From contig JAQGBZ010000108.1 in the NCBI GenBank assembly GCA_034687125.1, positions 122,457 to 186,456 on the forward strand: a DNA stretch of 64,000 bases, written 5' to 3'. A program made the position numbers and the translations under genes. A model generated the notes under the pieces. It made no database searches and was not told the origin of the DNA. It saw only the letters and a program-made list of their open reading frames with translations. Below are positions 11,251-26,200 of the stretch, piece by piece. This DNA comes from Neelides folsomi (taxonomy: Eukaryota; Arthropoda; Collembola; Neelipleona; Neelidae). Within the stretch, counting starts at the first letter, position 1. Each line of letters begins with the position of its first letter.

Positions 11251-12537
11251 TTATACATTGTGTTTTTTCATGTGTTTTGATAGTCTATACTTATATTGGG
11301 TAGCATACTCACATGTTGATGCACTTGTGTGGTTTTTCCCCTGTGTGAGTTCTTATGTGATTGTTTAAATGGGACTTATGAGTAGTTGAATATTCACAAA
11401 TGCTACATTTGTATGGTTTCTCTTCACTGTGGATTCTCTTGTGAGTCATTAAAGATTGTTTCATTTTACATGAATATTTGCATAAATTGCACCTGTATGG
11501 TTTTTCTCTAGTATGAGTTTATATGTGATTATTTAAATGTCCTTTTCTTCCACATGAAAAATGGCATAATGGGCACACGTATGGTTTTTCGCCAGTGTGG
11601 GTTCTCAAATGATTATTTAAGCTTCCTTTATGGCCACACGAATATCCACATAATACACATTTGAAACCATTTTCTCTGGTGTGAGTTTTAATGTGATAAT
11701 TTAAACTTCCTATCTCTAAACATGAATATTCACATAACTTGCACTTGATAGGTTTTTCTCATGTGTGAGCTTTGATATGAATATTCAGGCTAGTTTTCTT
11801 TGTGCATGTAACCTTGCAGAATTTGCATTTAAATGGTTTTTCTCTTGTGTGAGTTCTCATGTGGTTTTGCAAACTTTCTTTATGGGTGAATGAAATTCCA
11901 TAGAACACGCATTTGTATGTTTTTTCTCCCGTATGGCTTGACATGTGAATCTTTAAACCTCCCAATTCTCCGCTTGAAAATTTGCACATTTTGGATTTGT
12001 ATTGCTTTGCTATTCCTTTGTGACTTAACATGTGATTTTTTAAACTTTCTTGATGTCCGAATAAATATTTGCATAATTTGCAATTATATGGTTTTTCTCT
12101 TGTATGTACTCTAATGTGAATAAATAAATTTGCCATTTGCCTACAAGAATATTCACACATAATGCACTTATGTTGTTTTTCCCCAGTGTGTCTTCTCATG
12201 TGCGAATACAATTTTTCTTTATCTCTACAGGAAAATATATACATTGAGCACTTGTTTGACTTCTTTGGCATGAGTTCTTGAGTGACTTTTTAAAATTCCC
12301 TTTTCATTAAATAGCTGTTTGCATATTTTGCATTTGTACGGTTTTTCTCCGGTGTGGGTTCTTATGTGATAATTTAAATGTCCAATATGTCCCAAAGTAG
12401 AGTTGCAAAAAAAATAAACACGTGTAAAGTTTATATCCCGCATGTCTATTCATGTTGGCCTTTAAATCACACATCTTCACACTTGAATAATTACATTTTT
12501 TGCACTTGTGTACTTTATCTCCAGTATATCTTTTCAT
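11251..12537 (-). pseudogene. Tandem C2H2 zinc-finger array, copy 1 (about 15 fingers, disrupted)
   Basis: Starts at ATG 12537-12535 (MKRYTGDKVHKCKKC) and ends at TAA 11253-11251 after a terminal finger ending KKHNV, the same C-terminus type as copy 2. About 15 C2H2 fingers with TGEKPYKC / TREKPFKC linkers can be read, but only by changing frame. Disruptions: a frameshift at an eight-T run (plus-strand A8, 12407-12414), a frameshift in the linker near 12253-12270, TGA at 11761-11759 (the Gly codon of HTGEKP), TAA at 11521-11519 (the Arg position of HIRTHT), and a one-base shift in the last finger near 11311-11322. Several fingers have also lost a zinc ligand (YKSKMC, KCVFYG). Intact members would be nuclear DNA-binding regulators. 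The longest intact piece is 170 codons (12271-11759). Confidence 0.85.
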
Positions 12538-12917
12538 TCTTCTATTTTAGATGCACAACTTTGGAACAAAATAAATACTGAGTATTAGCTAATTAAAATT
12601 AGTCAATAATTTCTTTTATCAAGATCTTACTTATCCAATTATAATACTTCTGGCGCCAGCATTCAAGGATTATAAATTTTAACGAAAAAAGGTTAAGTTC
12701 GTTAATCATGTCATTATGGCTAACATAAATATATATGAAAGGCTATAGAAAACAATTAATTATATTATTTATTGCTAAATTATACATTGATAAGCATATA
12801 ATTCAATAATAATATACCGCGAGACGATTTTTAATGCCAAAAACATATTATACACTTATTGTTAGTACAATTATACTATATAATTAATACGTTTTCGTTT
12901 CCTTTATTTTTTATGGT

Positions 12918-14100
12918 TTAAATATTGTGTTTTTTCATTATGTGTGATGTTATAGAATTCTTATATTGGGTTGAGAATTCACATTTTGTGCATTTATGGG
13001 GTTTTTCTCCAGTGTGAGTTCTCATATGGAGAATTACACTTCCAGTATGGCGAGTTGAAAATTCACAAATGGCGCACTTGTATGGCTTTTCATCACTATG
13101 AATTCTCATGTGAGTCACTAAAGTCCTCTTATATTCACTTGAATAATAGCAAATTGAGTATTTGTGAGGTCTTTCATTTGAGTGAATTTTTAAATGTGTT
13201 TTTAAGTATTCTTTTAATGCAGACGAAAATTTGCAAAAAGTACACTTATATGGGTTTTCTAAAGTGTTAATGCTTCTAATGTGGTTCATTAAATGTTCCC
13301 TCCTTGCAAATAAATTATTGCATAATGGGCACTTTAATCGTTTTTTGCCAGTGTGAGTTCTCATGTGAAGATTTAAGGTTCCACTCTGTCCACATGAATT
13401 TTTGCCCTTGAATGTTTTTTCTTTTGTGTGAGTTAACATGTTATAATTTAAGATATCCTTCCATCCACATGAATATTTGCATAATGTGCATTTAATAGGT
13501 TTTCTCCGGTATGAGCTTGTACATCTAAACTAGTTTTTTGTGTACATGTATATTTGCAGAATGTGCATTTAAAAGGTTTTTCTCTTGTGTGGATTCTCAT
13601 ATGGTTTTCTAAAGTCCCTCTATGTGTAAATGATTTTACGCAGAAAGCGTATTTACATGTTTTTTCTCCCGTGTGTCTTGATATGTGAACTTTTAAACTT
13701 TTCAATTCTCCTGTTGAATATTCGCATATTGTGCATTTGTATGGCTTTTCTCCGGTGTGTCTTGACACGTGTTTACTTAAGGTTCCTTTATGTCTGAACG
13801 AATTTTTACATAAAGTTCACTTATATGGTTTTTCCCTTGTATGCATTCTTATGTGACTAAACAAGTGTTCTTTTTCTCGACTAGAAAATTCACACACTGT
13901 GCACTTGTAAAGTTTTTCCCAATTGTTAATTCTTGAATGAATTTTTAAAATTTCTTTTTCACCACTTGAAAATTTGCACATTTTGCAATTATAAGAAGGT
14001 CCTGAATGTCTTTTCATATGGGCTAGTAAATGTTTTTTTGCCTTCTTGAATAATTGCATATTTCGCACTTATATACTCTTTCTTCATTATATCTATTCAT
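12918..14100 (-). pseudogene. Tandem C2H2 zinc-finger array, copy 2 (about 14 fingers, disrupted)
   Basis: Starts at ATG 14100-14098 (MNRYNEERVYKCEIC) and ends at TAA 12920-12918 with a terminal finger ending MKKHNI. It is clearly a paralogue of copy 1: both share GELxxLKxHxSxHTGEKT, then SFTHxxxLxNHMRxHTREKPFKC, then KTSLD/N. Disruptions: a frameshift near the plus-strand T7 run at 14033-14039; TGA at 13819-13817 replacing the first Cys of a finger in frame; a one-base deletion at about 13500-13503, where the usual GGTTTTTCTC linker word has four T instead of five; and an in-frame deletion near 13400 that removes the Cys pair (TFKGKNSCGQSG). One finger has Cys to Tyr (HKYSIC). A TTG or GTG near a break should not be read as a new start. 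Confidence 0.85.
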
Positions 14101-14869
14101 TCTTCTTATTTACATGAACTACTTTAAGCCAATCTGTTCAATTTACAATTAGTTAAATTACGAAAAATTAAAAATATTGCATAATTCATATTAATAAATA
14201 ATTATAATATTAATATAATATTAATTTCATTCTATCAACCTATTAAAAACTTTAAAGCAATCCAAGATCTTCGCTTTTGTTGTTTACTTACAGATAATTT
14301 GACAATATTTGATCATTGAGCACATTGACTCTTAAACTTTCGTTGGGATTGGTTTCAAAAATACTGATATATTAGTATCATTCATATGTATACTTTTTGT
14401 ATTATATCTAATTATGGTAAAGAGATATACCATATGTTGGTGTTTAAGTGAGTGATTAATCATTTTCATTATTTTTTGATTCAAATAAACTTTAATACAT
14501 TTTCTTACTCTGTCGCCTTCATTGAATGCTTAATTCATATAAAAGTTAAAATTTGTTTTCCACATTCACTCCTTTATATCTATGAATGTCAAAGGTTGAT
14601 ATTTTCAACCGATAGCCAAAGATAAACATTTTATATACCTAATATAAATTACAGATTAAATATGCATACTTTGTAAATATTACTTCAATGAGAGTTTTTT
14701 AATATAACAAGTGTAAATTGATTATTAATTTAAAGATTTGTGGGTTTATAAGTTCATTTATTATTTAACTAGTAGTTGGTTTGAATTAGTATAAAAAATT
14801 ATAAATTTAAATAAAGTCATTCGGTTATTATTCAACAGCAAACAGTCGGAATTTTTTATTTTATAAAAC

Positions 14870-15877
<1,008 letters not shown>

Positions 15878-16341
15878 TATTTCTAAAAATGCAAATACAA
15901 CAGTACTATGAATTTTTTATTTGTCCAAATGAATAAATAATAAATAAAGATTTAATTAAATTAATTATTGTTATAAATAGCTATAAAAGTATTGACAAAA
16001 ATAAATCTCACATTGCTCTACTGTTGTTAAATATTGGTTAATATTAAATATCAAATATGGATTTTCACTATCTTACAAGAAATTATTTAAACATGAAGTA
16101 TTAAGTATTAAAATATGACCTGAACCTTTTATTATCATTCTTTACGATATAACTTTTAGGTTATCATAATGTATGATATCAGTAACTTTAAGACATTTTT
16201 AAATCCACCTTTGTCCCCTGCAATTGAAGATTATAAATGAGAATTTAATAATTTTAATACACAAGTAAACTAGGGAATACTACGTATATTATATCTTTAT
16301 AAAATACCATACTTACACCTTTATACCATAAAAACAGTACA

Positions 16342-17258
16342 TTAAACAATAATTTGTATGGTACGACAATGATTAAAATTCAATTTATGGTTATTTAATG
16401 ATTGATTTTTCTCCCGTGAGTTTCGCATATGGATATTCATTCCACCTTTCACTCCACATGAATATAAGCATATATTGCACCTGAAAGGCTTTTCTCCAGT
16501 GTGGGTAAGCATGTGGACATTTAAACTGCTTTTCTGTATACAGGAATATTCGCAGAATTGGCACTTGTTTGGCTTTTCTCCGGTGTGACTTTTTATGTGA
16601 GAATTTAAGCATGATTTCTGCGAACATGAATATTTGCAGAATTTACAACTGAATGGTTTTTCACTTGTACAGTTCTTATGTGACATTCTAAACCTCCCTT
16701 GTGCAAAGTTGAATATTCACATATATTGCATTTGTAGGGTTTTTCTCCAGTATGTGTTATAATATGAATCATTAAATGTGAATTCTGGCTGCTTGAATAT
16801 TTACATTTTTTACATTTAAATGGTTTTTCTCCTGTGTGAGCTCTCGTGTGAGTTTCTAAACAGCTTTTATGTTGACATAAATATTTACATAGATTGCAAA
16901 TGAAAGATTTTTCACCAGTGTGTATTCTCATGTGAATATTCAAATTTGAACTTTGTCCACATGAATATTTGCACGTTTTGCACTTATATGGTTTTTCCTT
17001 AGTGTGAGTTCTCATGTGACAATCTAAGGTTACTTGCTGCCCGAATGAGTATTTGCATAAATTACACTTATAAGGTTTTTCATTGAAGTGAATTTTTATA
17101 TGGCTTTTTAAATTTGAATCCTGAGTGCATGAAAATTTGCACTTGAAAGGTTTTTCTCTTGTGTGAACCCTCTTGTGATTTTCTAAGCTTCCCTTATTTG
17201 GAAATGAGTATTGGCAGATTTTGCACTTGTGTGGCTTTTCTCCGGTGCGATTTCTCAT
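16342..17258 (-). pseudogene. Tandem C2H2 zinc-finger array, copy 4 (nearly intact, one clear frameshift)
   Basis: ATG at 17258-17256 gives MRNRTGEKPHKCKICQ, matching the start of the other copies, so I prefer it over the longer upstream open frame to 17384. Seven fingers (one missing its second Cys spacing, KPFKCKFSCTQDSNL) are open down to about 16680. There the linker after CHIRT loses a base, and three further canonical fingers ([33 protein letters not shown]) follow in the next frame, ending with a degenerate tail ([10 protein letters not shown]...) and TAA at 16344-16342. It could be a functional short gene ending near 16605, or a pseudogene; a sequencing indel at 16680 would restore an array of about ten fingers. 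It is single-exon as far as visible. Neighbours are three more arrays in the same orientation. Confidence 0.75.
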
Positions 17259-20200
17259 CTTGTATTTTATCTGTAATTTTACTTCTCCAAATAATTCTAT
17301 TGGTATATCACAGCTTTTCTTTGTAAAGATATCAAAGTTCCGATATACGAGTATAAATAATATAATAAAGTAAATGGCATACATTGCTTTAAACGATGCA
17401 TTTGTCTAATAATCAATAATATATAATACTATGTATTAAGCATTATCTTGTGAGAAAAAATAGTTTATATTTATGTATAGTTTATATTAAGCTTAAAGTT
17501 AAAAATATGATTAAAAGTCATATTTATGATGAATCACCTTTTAAAACTTTGTTCCCTTCACTAAAGGATTACTGATATAAATATCTGAGAAAATCGGTGA
17601 CCAACTTTGGAATAATCTCATTCATAACGTTTACTTATTACAATGAATTATTTTATTTTGTATTACCTTATTGTATTATATTTATATTCAAAGTAAAGGT
17701 TTCAATTGCATAGGAAAACAATCTCCCATGAGTTAAATCATTAATTTTATTAATGGGAAATTATCAAAATGATATTACCTAATTGGCTTTCAACATAATA
17801 TGTAATTCTTCAAATCAAACTATTTATTTTATTTTATAAGATTCAAAACTTTGTTCATTAATAGAACGTGGAATTAAATAATTGACCGTTTACTTAATTG
17901 TTAAGAAATAGAAAAAAATATGAATCTTCCAATTTTTCATTTAGTTAGTAGTGTACAGTATAATATGATTTCTCATATTGGGATGTTCCTATGCATGTTA
18001 TGGTATATAAAGTTTATTTCCTGAACGAGATTATAGTTGATGGGTTATTAGCTCCTAATTCGGTTCCGATTACGAGTGAGATTCCTTCACTCACTTTGGT
18101 TCTCTTTCGAGGGCAGGGCACGTGTAGAGTTAATCCAGTTAATTAGAATGAGGATTGAAAGGAGAAGAAATTCCTTCCTCCTCCTCCCACACATCTCTTT
18201 CCAGCTCTTCATTCTTTCCCTGTGACATTGGGAGTGAAAAGAGATTTCCTTAAATGGCGATTCATGTTATTTGCCTTACGTGCTTCATGACACCATGAGT
18301 TGGAGCAGACCAAGGAGTGTTGATTGCAAAACCATGTAATCCCATTCCAATTAGAATAAATAGAGATCGTTGGATTATCATTCATCAGGCCGAGGTGGAA
18401 CAAAAGGAGCTCACAAACAATTCCTTCAATCAAACAACATTCCCTTAAACCGTATGAGCACGTATGGACAAATCATGTAAAGATTCCTAACACACCTTTT
18501 TTGTTACATTCGTGAATATATTCAGCTTATCTGTATTTATTTGGTATGCCAATTTTATATAAATACTAACGGTGTATGGTACTGATTATAATATTATATA
18601 CCTACTGTGTTTATATTATTGCCAATTGGCAATATCCAACATGCCTACATGATAAAATAACAATTTAAGTGAATTGTACAGTAAAAGTTACTATTATTTA
18701 TAAGGAACTTTTACATTCTTGATATCGTATATTTTATAAGAAAGTTCTTCTGGACTGGATATACAATTTATTGTGGGCATTAGAATTGATGGGAAAAGAT
18801 ATACATTTGTATTTTATGTGAAAGATCCAGTTTGAAGAAATGTATGGAATTCTTATATCATTTCCATTCATGCCCATAGTTTGATCTTTATCATTCACCA
18901 TTTGAACAAAACTTGTAAATATCGAAAGCTGCCAAATAAATATGAATATTAGCATATACATTTAATGTGATTTCGAGGTTGACTAACGTTCCCATTAACT
19001 TAAGTAAGTAGAAATCAGGATTTTAATGAATTTTTTGTCTTCTTTAACTTTCTTCATTTTGAAAGATGATCTGCAAATTTGTCTCAAGGTCTCAATGTAC
19101 AATTCCCTCAAGGATAATCAATTAATGAATTAAATGATATAAAAAATAAATAGGTTATTTGTATAGTACATTAGTTATTATTATTCAATTTTTGTAAATT
19201 ATATTTAGGATTCTAATATCTCCATTTACTTATAAAGTCCCTCTACGATTTAATTTTTTAATAATGTTTATAAAATTATATTTGATTTGGTAGTTGTGAA
19301 ATTCTATCTGCTTTGAACATTTCTTAACATTAAAGCTTTATAGTCTTGTAAAAGAATTTTCTGCTTTCCTATTTCTATTTTATTGTGTGATGGAATTTAA
19401 AGTGTGTTGGGAATGGGTGTCAAAGAAGATAGAAGAAGACACACCTTTCTTGTAACAAGCCTAAAGGAAACTCCAGAAACATGTCCTGTTGTAAATTGAA
19501 CCTCACTTTGTACCAAAGGAGAAACGTCTGCTTACTTATTTAATTTGAAAATCGAAGACGAGTGGCGGTGGATGAATGAAAGAAATTTCTATATAAACTT
19601 TACGCAATTCCAACTCACCTCATTATCGCGTCTCAAGTTCCTGAAAGTCTCTGCATGTTCCCTTCTATAGGTAGTACAAAATGATGCACAGTGGGTCGAT
19701 TTACGACATAAACAAATAAAAGACGACTTCTATTCAGTTTGAGGCTATATGTCAAATGAGAAATTTAAGAACTCATTTCTTATCCAATTCATGTGCTCAA
19801 AGTTGTTCAATTGTTAAAATCTTCAAATATCCTAAAGATATCTTCAGGCTTTTTAATACAGAAACCTACTTATTAGACAATTAGACAACTAATACAGGTA
19901 TTAATAATATAAGTCTGTATTTACTAATATTTTATTTACTATAGTTGATTTACTGTATGTATTATGTAAATACCATATACTGAATATAAAAATATTTAAT
20001 TATGGTATATTTTATGTATAGGAAATATGGATTTATTATATATTATAAGTGGAGCTTTTGATCCTCTTCAGATTGTACTCAAAAAAGGTAACAATCAGTT
20101 CTGGCCCAATTTCTCCCCTAATTCTTCACATAATTATGTGAGGAAATTATCAAATGGAGGAACGAGTAAATTTAAGCACTCCAAACACCTTTTGAACCTG

Positions 20201-23200
20201 ATGGCTCCTTTAGCTCCTTCAATCTTTATCTTGATTGGAATCGATATGCAATGCAAAGCGTGGGCCGCGTTTGTGAACCACGGATAGGGAAAAGAGAGTG
20301 GTGACGCGTAATTAGTTCACGAATGTAAATTGGATCTCAATTTGGGGTTATTTCCTTTTCTGTCCTGTGGAGCAATCAGAGCGGGTTTCAGGGCTCAATT
20401 CTCCCGATGTGCAATAATGGAGACGTCAAGTTCTTCTTTAACCAGACAGACCCCTCGACAAAACATTCTTTAATGACCCAAAGAGTGGGCTAATGGGGGA
20501 AGATAAAGAAGGTAATTTTGATTTAATTTATTGGTAATTGGGAAATATACAAGATTATGTTATTTAGATTAACATTTTATATTCTTTCGCATACTCAAAT
20601 GAAATACATTTTTTCTTAACAAGTAATAAATATTTTCTTTATCTCGCAATCTGAAAATGTTTACAGATAGTTCAATAAAAATTAACTTACATTTAGTTAA
20701 TGACACATTTATTATTGTAAATAATGTCTTTACATTGTCGGTTTCTTCCAACTTCCTTCAATGTCCAACCGCAAGGTTTAATTCCAACATCTGTCATTTT
20801 GACTCCTCTGAGTCCCATAGCTTGGAGGAAATTAACTAAAGAAATATATGGGGAATGTAATGGGGAATGTTTATGTACATCTATATGTAACCGTCAGGCG
20901 TCTTATTTCAATCCTGACAACTCTTCTGGGTTTGAAAAAGGGTCTGGGAATAAATGTCCGGCAGTTATGGAGCCACACAATAATAGTAATAAAACCTTCG
21001 TGTAATCACACGTTGGTTCAAGCCGACATTTCTCAATTTCTCAATCCAATTGAATCACAAAAATAAATTCAATTTTACCAACAACAATCAAAATGAAAGG
21101 GATAATGTTCATGATTTGATGAGGAAATGGAATTTCACTTTTCCTGACTTGTCTTTTACAAATAAATTATAAGTTTTTTTCATATTTACAATTTACATTG
21201 CATCGTAGAATTATCATTGCATCGTTGAATCTGACATGAATTTGTTGGTCAAGTCATTGGATGTAGACCAAGTGAATCTCAAAACTGAATTGTATTAACT
21301 GTATTGTTCATAAAACTCATAATGCATACCGACCTGAACATACAATATTGTAACACTAACTCAATTACAGGTAGTACATTATTACAGGTATGTAAAATGT
21401 AAATAATGTAAATATGTATTAAGTGTATGATGATCCTTTTACTAACTTGTACACTCAAACAATCTTGTTTCAAAAACACACAATGAATTTTAATGCCCTG
21501 AGACAATGGTCAACTCCCACATTAAAAATGCATTTTTTACATCTATCTGTTGGCATCCGTGCCAATGTGAATGAAATTGGTTTGTTGGAAGTAGCTTAAT
21601 GGTTTCACTACTTTAGGACTTAAGGACAAAGGAGTAAAAAATGTGCTATTTATTCACTCTACAATAAAACTCCAATTCTCATCTTCCCCATTAATGACAA
21701 CAAAAATAGAAATGGACTTTGGGCGTTATTGTTGTTCTCTAAACTCTTTTTAACAAGTACAATAAGTAATTGCAGTAATTGGAATACAAATAATGTGTGC
21801 AAGTAGAATTTATCCTTAATAAGATCCAGAATAATTCAAGAATCTTTTCTTAAAGTATATAACTTTAAGACCCACACTGTTTTCCACAACAGTTTAACTC
21901 CAATTTTACATTTTTTTAACATTTAAACTCACGAAGGAGGAAATGAAAAGAATGAGAAGAATGCGGAGGAAAGTAGCGTTAAATGGACGAAGAGGAGGAG
22001 GATGGAAATCTTAAGCTATTTTGACCTTATGAGATTGTCCAACAGATCATTGGCTTTTAAATAGACATATTTAAATACTGTATTAGGTTTAATATACCAT
22101 ATAATATATGCATACAGTATACTCCTTAACGTCAATTGGGTTTGCGCGCTCCCTGATTCGACTACCTTTCTTCTTTCCTGTGAGCGCGCAAACCCAGTTG
22201 ACGTTGGGGAGTACATACAGTATATGAATATTACACATCGAGTATCCCCTATTAACTTTCCTGGAATGTGTATATTATGTATGACTTATGCAAAACAGTT
22301 AGGGTTTTTTCCTCATAGATGAACATTGAGTCTCTCAATCTGACTGACATTAACCCGTCTCATTTGAATTAAAATTATCTGTAAAAGAAGGGACGATCCT
22401 CACCTCCTGGGCTGAAGGAACTTTCATTTGTTTATAAATGATCCTTAATGATCGCCATTCCTATGGTGGATCTTGCTGTTGAAGATTGAAGGGGAAGGAC
22501 CATTTTTGGGGCTAAGGAGTTACCAACATCTTGGCATAATGAGTTCTGACAGCTCGGATGGTTAACAATAGTGATGGCCAAGAACTCAAATCCCTCACTG
22601 TGTCAAAATAATTCTTGGGAAACTGGGCACAATAATAAAACTCACAATAATACAAAACTCACAATCGTACAAAACTTATAAAGACTCAACTCACATAGAG
22701 TTAACTCAAATAGTTAATTCACATTTGTAGTTAATTCATGTTAAACAGCTTCTTTGGAATGGAAAACGAGTCAATGTGGGTTTTACAAGCACGAGTCCGA
22801 AGATGTAAATTTGGGAGGGGAAAATGTTTTATACATTTACAAGAGGAATGTTTGATGATTATTCTTCAAATCCAGCAGGAACACAAAAAACTACGTGGGG
22901 ATTCAGGATTTCAAAAATGTGTTGAATTTGAATGACGAAAAATGTGGAGAAGGGAACTGAATAGCAAATGACTATTGTGGGTGGAAATCTAAACAGATGA
23001 GATACATAATATATATACTTTAATATACCATACTACATACTATGGTATGAATAGTTATATGAGTACAATATGAAATGTAAATATGATTATTTGGTCATTA
23101 TGAGGATGTTGAATGGAAAAGTATTGTTGAAAAATGCTCTTTACATAAATCCTCTTTTGTGTTGTTTTGAATGAAAAATGAATTATTGCACATTGAGAGA

Positions 23201-26200
23201 TTGAAAGACTCCCACGAGTTGAGAACTGATGCCAGAAAATAGATATGGAAAATGTCCTTGTTTCCTTCTACTTGTCGCAGACAACAAAGTGGAATTTTTA
23301 TTACATGGATGGCAAAAACCTACAGGTATTTGTATTTATTAATATAAAAATGTAATGTTTTATTTCAAAAGAGTTGAACAAAAAGTTGAACTATTTATGG
23401 GCTTAAACTACATAATTTACAATAATTACTTATTTAGATATTTAGAATAACAACAGATAAAACTATTTTCCACATGTGTACACAAATCAATGACATCAAT
23501 AAAATATTTTGATACTAGCAAATAGAAATTTTTTCTCAAAAATAGGATTTTCCCATTTCAAAGGTCTCAAATTCCACATTGGTTATTCTACAAATTTTAT
23601 ACGATAAAAATGCTCATGAGTCATCATTTGAGAAAATAAGAATGAAAAATTTTGAAAGTGGATGACATTTGGTCTCCAATTAATCTTAATTTTTGCTTCC
23701 TATGAAATGAATGAGGTCTTTTAGCCTTTAACTCTACCGGTTCATTTCTTCACGCAACACGTCGTCACGACCATGACCAGACCAAGAAAAATATAATAAT
23801 GGCTCAAGTAAAATTCCACACTCGCTCAATCTCAACTTTGTAAAGGTTTGCATAGAAAGAAGAAGAAAGATTTACATCCCCTTCATTCATTCACATAAAA
23901 TCTCATCCCAACAATTTTCCCTTGTATATTATATTACAATATATTCAACACAATATATTGTATAAATATACGTATGTATATGTTAAAGAGTGCAAAAATT
24001 ATTCTTTCTGGCTCAAAAATTTTAGTGAGGAACAGCAGGTGTGGACAATAAAGAAAAGCAGAGCCACTTTACTTTATCGTTTAAAGAGTAAGAAGGTTTT
24101 GATAATAGGTTATAAATGAGTCGGTCAATGTTCGTAATGAATATGTATGGGATCCATTTGTTTAATCAAAATGGTTAAATAAATGAAAGTAGTGAAATGA
24201 AACACACACATGATCACTCATACATGTCTTCTTATCCATAGGAAATTATGAATGAGAAAGTTTAAAATTTCACGAATTGAGTTCCAATCTTGAAAGTATT
24301 TTTAAACGTTTGTTTTCAAATGAAAACTCTCATGTTCATTATTTAAGAGCACTAGAGGCGAACTTAGTTTTATAAGGGAAAACCACGGACTGGTAAATGA
24401 AGAAAGAGCCATTCAAATGAGGGCATTTGCCATTCATGAAACAAGAAATTTTCACAAAGTAAATAAAAATTGGTCAAAATAAGAAAGTTAAAATATCAAG
24501 TGTAAAATATAAAATATAGTTTAATATGTGCAGATATATGGTATACAGTATACAATATAAGAAGAATATCATGAATAAAAACTTACACTTATTTGATAGA
24601 AAAAACAAATTCTCAATTTTTTTGCATTTTAAAATCCAACTCAGGTCTCGAAAAATTAATGTTTAAATCACGTAATAGAAAATGTCAATTAATAAAAATG
24701 TTTACATTAAAACTCAACACATTGGTTTGCTACTTAAATACCAAGTAGTAAACTCATATGAAGTACATAGTATATAAGAAGGTATGTACTATGTACACAA
24801 GTGTATGTACCCTATGTGCACAATTAAACTGAATGCTTACAATATTTATTGTATATTGTATTCAAATTTTGAATTATATAAGGTTTGCACTAAAGATGTT
24901 TGAAAACTTTTTGCAATAGTATTACATATTAGCGATTGCCCTCCAAAATTCAATTTTCACTTCAATCCTGAAGTCTTCAGCCACACCCCGTTCTGATCAA
25001 TTTACGAGTATGAGGAAAAAATAATAAATCAGATTTGCAGCCCCAACATTCATCAACACCTTGTTTGATTTGAAACACTTCATAAATTATTCAATTGTTT
25101 GGCCAAACAACCCCCCAAGATGAATTGGCGTAAAAGGGACCCTTCAGTTCTTACTCTTACAACCTTTTTTTCTTCATTTTCTCCATTAAACACTCAAGAA
25201 GACAAGCACAGGTCAAATTTATTTTTTATTGACTTGAACTTATAATAATAAGGATGTAACATATACAATTGTATATATAAAATATACTAATAAAGTAAAA
25301 TATACTTGCATATGTTTTCAGTGAACTCTGTTTAATATAATACAAGTCAAGGTAAAAAGAACGTTTGACCAAATCCAAGAAGTTGCCTTATGAAAACAAT
25401 TGTCTTTAAAATATTCCTAATTATTTATGCATAATTTTTGAAGTGGGGAGGTAAAATATTCACTTAAACAATTCCCTGCCCACATCCCTTGTCTATCAAA
25501 GGCGAGTGACTAATGGAAGTGCAATTAGGATGTAGGAAGCAATTGTAGCAACCTTTGTAAACCTGTCACAAGTTCTTTCAAGAACTCTCACGAAGATGAA
25601 TCTCCTAAATCCTTTTTCGAATCCCCGCCACATTTTCTTAAAAGTCTGTGGAGGCCAAAGGTCCAACATTAGAAAATGGAAGTGTCTACAAATTATATCA
25701 TTTGGCCCGTAAAAAGGATGACATGTGTAATAAAAGAAAAGGGCAAGAAAACAATAAATTATTCCGCAAATACAAAAAAGGAGCCAAGGGAGTATAACCA
25801 AAATTTCCTACCAAATATCCTTTACCATACATTTACCTCTTACCATACCAATATCATTGGTATATATTTTGCACAAAATCCACTTAATACTAATATACAA
25901 ATATGTGATATTTAAGATATATAACTTTAAGTGTCTCACAATTTATATACCACTGTATATAATTTCTTAATTAAGATATAACTTGTCCCATTGTATTATA
26001 TAACATTGATATTTGAATAATAAAAAAGACATGTAAATGAGATGGTCAATGGGTTAACAAAATGAACATTGGGGACCGCAGAATCTCTTTCTTGATCTTT
26101 GTCATTTCAATTTCATTCCCAAAGTCTTAATTTAGGATCCACAAGGTGAATCCGCTTCATTCTCCTTTTACCAACTGTCTCATAAAGAAAGCCAAAATGG

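Noticed and set aside
24764-24797. Short inverted repeat GTACATAGTA / TACTATGTAC
   Set aside because: Made of the same TA/GTA words as the many islands; expected to arise by chance in such sequence.
25496-25801. Minus-strand 101-codon frame with two hydrophobic segments
   Set aside because: Starts at TTG directly after a stop, has no ATG or splice support, and both strands are open; its hydrophobic character fits antisense or AT-rich noise.
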